From Tillus elongatus (taxonomy: Eukaryota; Arthropoda; Insecta; Coleoptera; Cleridae), in contig OZ023266.1 in the NCBI GenBank assembly GCA_964006375.1, positions 160,893,292 to 160,957,291 of the forward strand: 64,000 bases of DNA. Reading direction: 5' to 3'. Both the position numbers and the translations under genes were made by a program. The notes below the pieces were generated by a model. That model saw nothing but the letters and a program-made list of their open reading frames with translations. It was not told the DNA's origin and searched no databases. Below, one piece after another: positions 60,163-64,000 of this stretch; within the stretch, counting starts at the first letter, position 1, and each line of letters starts with the position of its first letter.

Positions 60163-61675
60163 TCTAGTTTTGAAAATGATATCCGTCATTTTATGCGCGA
60201 CATTGAGGACTGTTGGTGGTTGAACATTTGGAGGTGGGTTGAGAGTAAAATTGCCGGCGAACAACGAGGCAAAACGTTCAGCCTTGCCCAGGGCGGTAGA
60301 AACAATTTCATCCCCTGAGACAAGAGGTGGGAACGTGCTCTTGCAGAAATTATTCCCAATATATTTATCAAGAGTCCAGAAGGGTTTGCTGCCCTTAGAG
60401 CTTAAGAGGACTTTGTTTTTGATGTGGTTATTAAACGAGTTTTTTGCCTCAGAAAGAATGCGAACATAGCGGTTTCTTGCGTCATTAAATGCTTAACGGT
60501 TTTCTTGGCTGGGATTGTGTAGAAGCTTTTTGTGAGCTTTGACCTTTTCAAGTCTGGCCTTGTCACAGGATTTAGAGAACCAGGGCGTTTGAGTGGCTGC
60601 AGAGGTTTTCTGTGTACGTGGAATAAATAATTCCATGTCAGCTTGGATAATTTCGGTGACGTTTTGTGAGATATCAGAGGAGTCAGGATGAGAGAAGCAG
60701 ACAGACGCCCATGGAAATGAGGAAAAGTAATCTCGCATTTCGTCCCAGTTCGCGGAGTTGTAGTGACAAACGATACGTGGGTGTGATGACTGTGTGACCT
60801 CGGGTTGCATTGCGCATGTAGCAGTGACCATGCCGTGGTCTGAGCGACTCAGGGGGGCGGTGACTGATATCTTATAGCAGTCAGGACTTGTAGTAAGAAG
60901 GAGATCCAAGGGATTTGAACTGTGTGTTGGGATGCGAGGAAAGTAAGTAGGTTGCTGAACCATATTGGCTACAGAATTTCTGACTGCAAAGGCCTCCGCG
61001 GCTCTTCCTTGTGGATCGGTTTTTTAAGATCCTAGCCATTCCTTATTATGGACATTGAAGTCACCAAGAATAGTGACCTCGGAGGAAGGATATTCAGAAA
61101 TCAGATGGTCGGTTTTTTCAGAAAGGTGGTCAAAGAGCTGGACAAAGTTGTTGTCAGAAGGTGACCGATAAATGCAACAGATGAATTTAGTTGCATCCCT
61201 GAGATAGAGTTTTATCCATAGTATTTTCTTCCAGCTTCTAAATTGGGGAGTCTGGTGCAGGGTAGATTGCTGCGGACGTACGCGCACACGCCTCCATGCA
61301 ATCGAGAAGAAGTAAGGAGCTCATACCCCGGGAAATTAAGGTGATTAGTGGCTGTTTTGGCACTGATTTGAGTTTCGGTCAGGAAGAGGAGTTGGGGCCT
61401 ATTAGCCTGGAGGAAATGGTGGACGGAGTTCAGGTTAGAATTTAGGTCACATATATTCGAGAAGGATATTGTAAATCTCGATGCTGGAGCCCCCTGTACA
61501 CCCCTCTCCCGGAGATCCGAATGGAGGGGTATTTTCCCTCCGGAATCTTTTGTACAAGGAGAATCCATCATCATTTTTGCTTATAAGGGAAACCGACTCA
61601 TACACTAGAACCGGAAACGTCCGTTGGGACTTCACCGGCCCCTTGAAGTACTGGGTGGTACCTCCTCGGGCGTGA
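60163..61675 (-). mobile_element. CR1/Jockey-superfamily non-LTR element, 5' half
   Basis: Minus strand. From the 5' end (61675, GAGGAGGTACCACCCAG) through the endonuclease and linker to ATGACGGATATCATTTTC at about 60185, almost the same point where the other minus-strand copy (53936-55590) begins. The 5' 330 bp match 19290-19617. Confidence 0.78.
60493..61574 (-). pseudogene. APE-type endonuclease of the non-LTR element
   Basis: In order on the minus strand: FSNICDLNSN (Asn), LFLTETQIS (catalytic Glu), GGVCAYVRSNL, FICCIYRSPSDNN, VTILGDFNVHNKEW (Asp/Asn pair), NPLDLLLTTSP, and SRSDHGMVTA (Asp-His dyad). All apurinic-endonuclease signature residues are present. Frame breaks at about 61220 and 61025, so it is not functional. 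The linker follows with WFSKSCDKARLEKVKAHKKL. Confidence 0.82.
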
Positions 61676-62341
61676 AAAAAAATCCTTTCCTATCACGTAA
61701 AAGAAAATTGCACTACCACCTACCATATTGCAAGTATACCACACCAGCCAACTATTAACGAGCTGACCAGCTTTAGAACTTGCTGTAAATTTACTACTAT
61801 AAGGCACTCGCTGCGTCCCAAATTTTTTTTATTAATAAATGAAGTTATCAAAATCTCGTTTTTTATTTGCATGTTTGACAGGACACAAATTAAAAGACAT
61901 GAACCCACATACTTTTATTTGCTTTAATTGCATTAGGTCTTAGGTTCTCTCCTAAGCAGCTATTTAATTTTCTATTAAATTTTATTAAGTTATATTACTA
62001 TTAAATTTCATATATTATTCGACGGTGAAATAGATTAGGTACACATCCTGGATCCTACAGAAAACGTAACATCAATCACAGTGTCACTTCTTAGATTAAA
62101 TTTTCAGAGACCTGGAGACACGTCATCTTGATAGTCCGCACCGGAAGCTGCTTACAGTTCAGGAATTTATAGATTCTCTGAACATACTTTGGTGTGAGAT
62201 AATTTAACATCCAGTAAAGTGTTTTATTATCATTCAGCAGCCGTAGGCTACCTACTGGGAAAGGTATGTTATCAATCGTTTGTTATATACAAAATAATAA
62301 AGAGAAATTGTTTTTGGGGAAATTTTAAAACTTGCTTTCAA

Positions 62342-62342
<1 letters not shown>
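61676..62342. other. Unassigned DNA with one family A module end
   Basis: Bases 61788-61822 (ACTATAAGGCACTCGCTGCG) are a lone module arm. The remainder has no recognised feature. Confidence 0.4.

Positions 62343-62423
<81 letters not shown>
62343..62423. repeat. (TA)n array 17
   Basis: About 80 bp of TA repeat, not clearly inside a family A copy. The mariner-superfamily element starts at its right edge. Confidence 0.95.
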
Positions 62424-62425
<2 letters not shown>

Positions 62426-62722
62426 GCGCATTGAAAACGAAACAGACCGATTTGCACCCAGAGAATTTTTTTAAGAAACGCTGAAACACGTCAATTTTAA
62501 TATTGAGGGGACATGTTTAGACATAAAACTCAACTTTGTCACATCAACCCCTTAAGGGTGGTGATAACAACCCTTATATTTTAAATAGGGAACATGGGTC
62601 GAGTGTCATCATTTGAAAGCTCTTTCTTTTCTGAATTCAGCACACTAATTTTTTTAGAAGTTTTATCAACTCCAACCAAATTATTCACAGTTGAAGATGC
62701 AAAAACGAATGTCACTCGTTCC

Positions 62723-62801
62723 GATAAGAAATGTGCTGATAGTGAATGTTTTGTTGGTTTGTAAACAAAAAATTGACTATCAGACCATTTCTTATCGGAA
62801 T
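62723..62801. other. Imperfect hairpin upstream of the transposase
   Basis: CCGATAAGAAATGTGCTGAT and its reverse complement (ATCAGACCATTTCTTATCGG) flank about 35 bp. It may be an internal transposase-binding repeat. Confidence 0.6.
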
Positions 62802-62877
62802 GGGAGAAATGCGGTTTATTATTTCAATTTATCGGTCGGTTTGATACTTGATAGTAGCACCAAAAATTAATTTCACA

Positions 62878-63958
62878 ATGGTGTATTCTGTAGAAGAAAG
62901 AGTTGAAATAATTACTCTTTTTTTCAAAAACGATGACTGTGCCAACCGTACCGCAAATTTGTTTAATGAACGACATCCGAACCGACATGTTAACAGAAAA
63001 TACATTTTGGAGTTAGTTGCAAAGTTTCGACAAAGTGGTTCAGTAGCCAACAAAAAACGATGTCCTGAACGTGAATTTCCGGTTAGAAATGAGACTACTG
63101 AGATTGAAGTTTTAGGACAAATTCCTGCAGACCCAACTTTGAGCACGAGAATATTGGCCACTGTTTCAAACATCAAAAGAAGAACTATTCAGCGAATATT
63201 GAAGCATCATAAATTTCAACCGTATAAAATTCATCTTGTACAACAACTGAATGAAGATGATTTTGATCGGAGGCTGGAGTTTTGTGAAGTTATGACTGCA
63301 CGAATAGCTGATAACGGGAACTCTCTGTTCAATATCTGTTTTTCAGACGAGTGTACGTTTTTATTAAACTCTACAGTCAATCGTCACAATTGTCGTTATT
63401 GGGCAGATAATAATCCAAGAAATTTTCACGAAGTCCACACTCAAACTCCACAGAAATTGAATGTCTGGACTAACATTTTTGGAGACCGTTTAATCGGACC
63501 AATATTTCTTGATAGCAATTTGAGTGGCGAAACGTATTTGGAGTTACTAGAAGATATCGTTTACCCTCTACTAATTGACATTGTTGAAAATGATGATCGT
63601 TATCAAGAGAATCAATTAGTGTTTCAACAAGATGGAGCTTCTCCGCATTTTTCACAACGTGTTAGGGAGTTTTTGAACAAAGAGTTTCCAGAGCAATGGA
63701 TTGGGCGTAGAGGTGCTATTGAGTGGCCCCCTAGATCACCGGATTTAACTCATTTAGACTTATTTCTATGGGGCCTTTTACAAAAGTAGAATTTACGCAA
63801 CAGAGCCGGAGTCTCTGGAAGAATTACGACCACGCATTGTTAAAGAATGCCGTCTAATAACCCCACAAATGCTCCAGAATGTCATTACTCATTTTGAACA
63901 AAATTTGTACTTTTGTATGGAAACTGGTGGTCAACAATTTGAACGCTTACTTAACTGA
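62878..63958 (+). pseudogene. Tc1/mariner-superfamily transposase (DD41D-like), one frameshift
   Basis: I chose the ATG at 62878 because MVYSVEERVEIITLFF starts the conserved N-terminus; an upstream in-frame ATG at 62848 exists. N-terminal helix-turn-helix: CANRTANLFNERHPNRH and KRRTIQRILKHHKFQPY. Catalytic core: CFSDECTFLLNS (first Asp), RYWADNNP, VFQQDGASPHF (second Asp), GAIEWPPRSPDLTHLDLFLW (third Asp is the last D, 41 residues after the second). A single +1 shift near 63782 truncates the frame at 63789. The true C-terminus continues in the next frame (SRIYATEPESLEELRPRI) to the TGA at 63956-63958. About 360 residues if intact. Confidence 0.85.
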
Positions 63959-64000
63959 ATAAACATTTTTTAACGTTTGGTTTTGTTTTTTAGTTTTTTT

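Larger units (their letters stand above)
62424..64000 (+). mobile_element. Tc1/mariner-superfamily transposon, right end outside the window
   Basis: Starts GTGGCGCATTGAAAACGAA immediately after a TA dinucleotide, the expected target. It has a 450-bp 5' UTR with a hairpin (62723-62801) and one transposase gene. The 3' inverted repeat is not reached, so the terminal sequence is unconfirmed. Confidence 0.75.

Noticed and set aside
62829..63176. 115-codon minus-strand ORF
   Set aside because: Antisense shadow of the mariner-superfamily transposase.

Overview
This window is AT-rich arthropod (most probably insect) genomic DNA made almost entirely of transposable elements and repeats. I found no convincing host gene in 64 kb. 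The arthropod assignment rests on a gypsy-type errantivirus with a fusion-type env gene, a piggyBac element with TTAA target duplication, a Tc1/mariner-superfamily element, pogo-like and hAT-like remnants, R1-, Jockey- and CR1/Jockey-superfamily non-LTR elements, Penelope-like elements with GIY-YIG endonucleases, and tRNA-headed SINEs. I cannot name the species.

Layout. 1-5767: a very young, internally deleted errantivirus (two 322-bp LTRs that look identical, 4-bp CGCG target duplication) inserted in one copy of a duplicated repeat. 5768-7615: a full-length copy of an interspersed repeat (here 'family A') plus a short copy without the (TA)n tract. 7660-9528: a dead R1-like retrotransposon ending in (ATT)n. 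10085-19300: family A copies, a tRNA-headed SINE, an RNase H-bearing non-LTR fragment and a compact family A variant. 19290-24985: fragments of non-LTR elements, a hAT-like remnant, a second RNase H-bearing fragment, a 154-bp hairpin and a decayed CR1/Jockey-superfamily copy. 25320-36560: two different Penelope-like elements separated by many family A copies, a 416-bp foldback element and two SINEs, one with a perfect 16-bp target duplication. 37405-41510: tandem duplications and a Jockey-like element on the minus strand. 41544-43982: a nearly complete piggyBac element. 44536-52860: large family A copies with a nested foldback MITE and a nested ~1-kb putative solo LTR. 53936-57745: half of a non-LTR element, a pogo-like transposase remnant, a SINE with target duplication and an inverted pair of hammerhead-like motifs. 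58700-61822: a second copy of family B and the other half of the non-LTR type. 62343-64000: a (TA)n array with a nearly intact mariner-superfamily transposon beside it, cut by the window edge.

The most unusual theme is family A. One end is a short hairpin-forming sequence (AGTGAATTTT...AAAATTCACT), the middle is a (TA)n tract of roughly 50-190 bp, and the other end is a ~0.3-kb module bounded by inverted repeats beginning GACGCAGCAAGTGCG. Full copies are about 1.3 kb. At least a dozen and a half full or partial copies occur, in both orientations, including compact versions without (TA)n and a pure hairpin version. No coding capacity is visible, so if mobile it must use another element's proteins. 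The second theme is a CTGATGA-stem-GAAAC motif, resembling a hammerhead ribozyme core, in dispersed copies in a window that also holds two Penelope-like elements.

All positions were read by eye. Element limits without a target duplication or terminal repeat are approximate to tens of bases, and percent identities were not computed.
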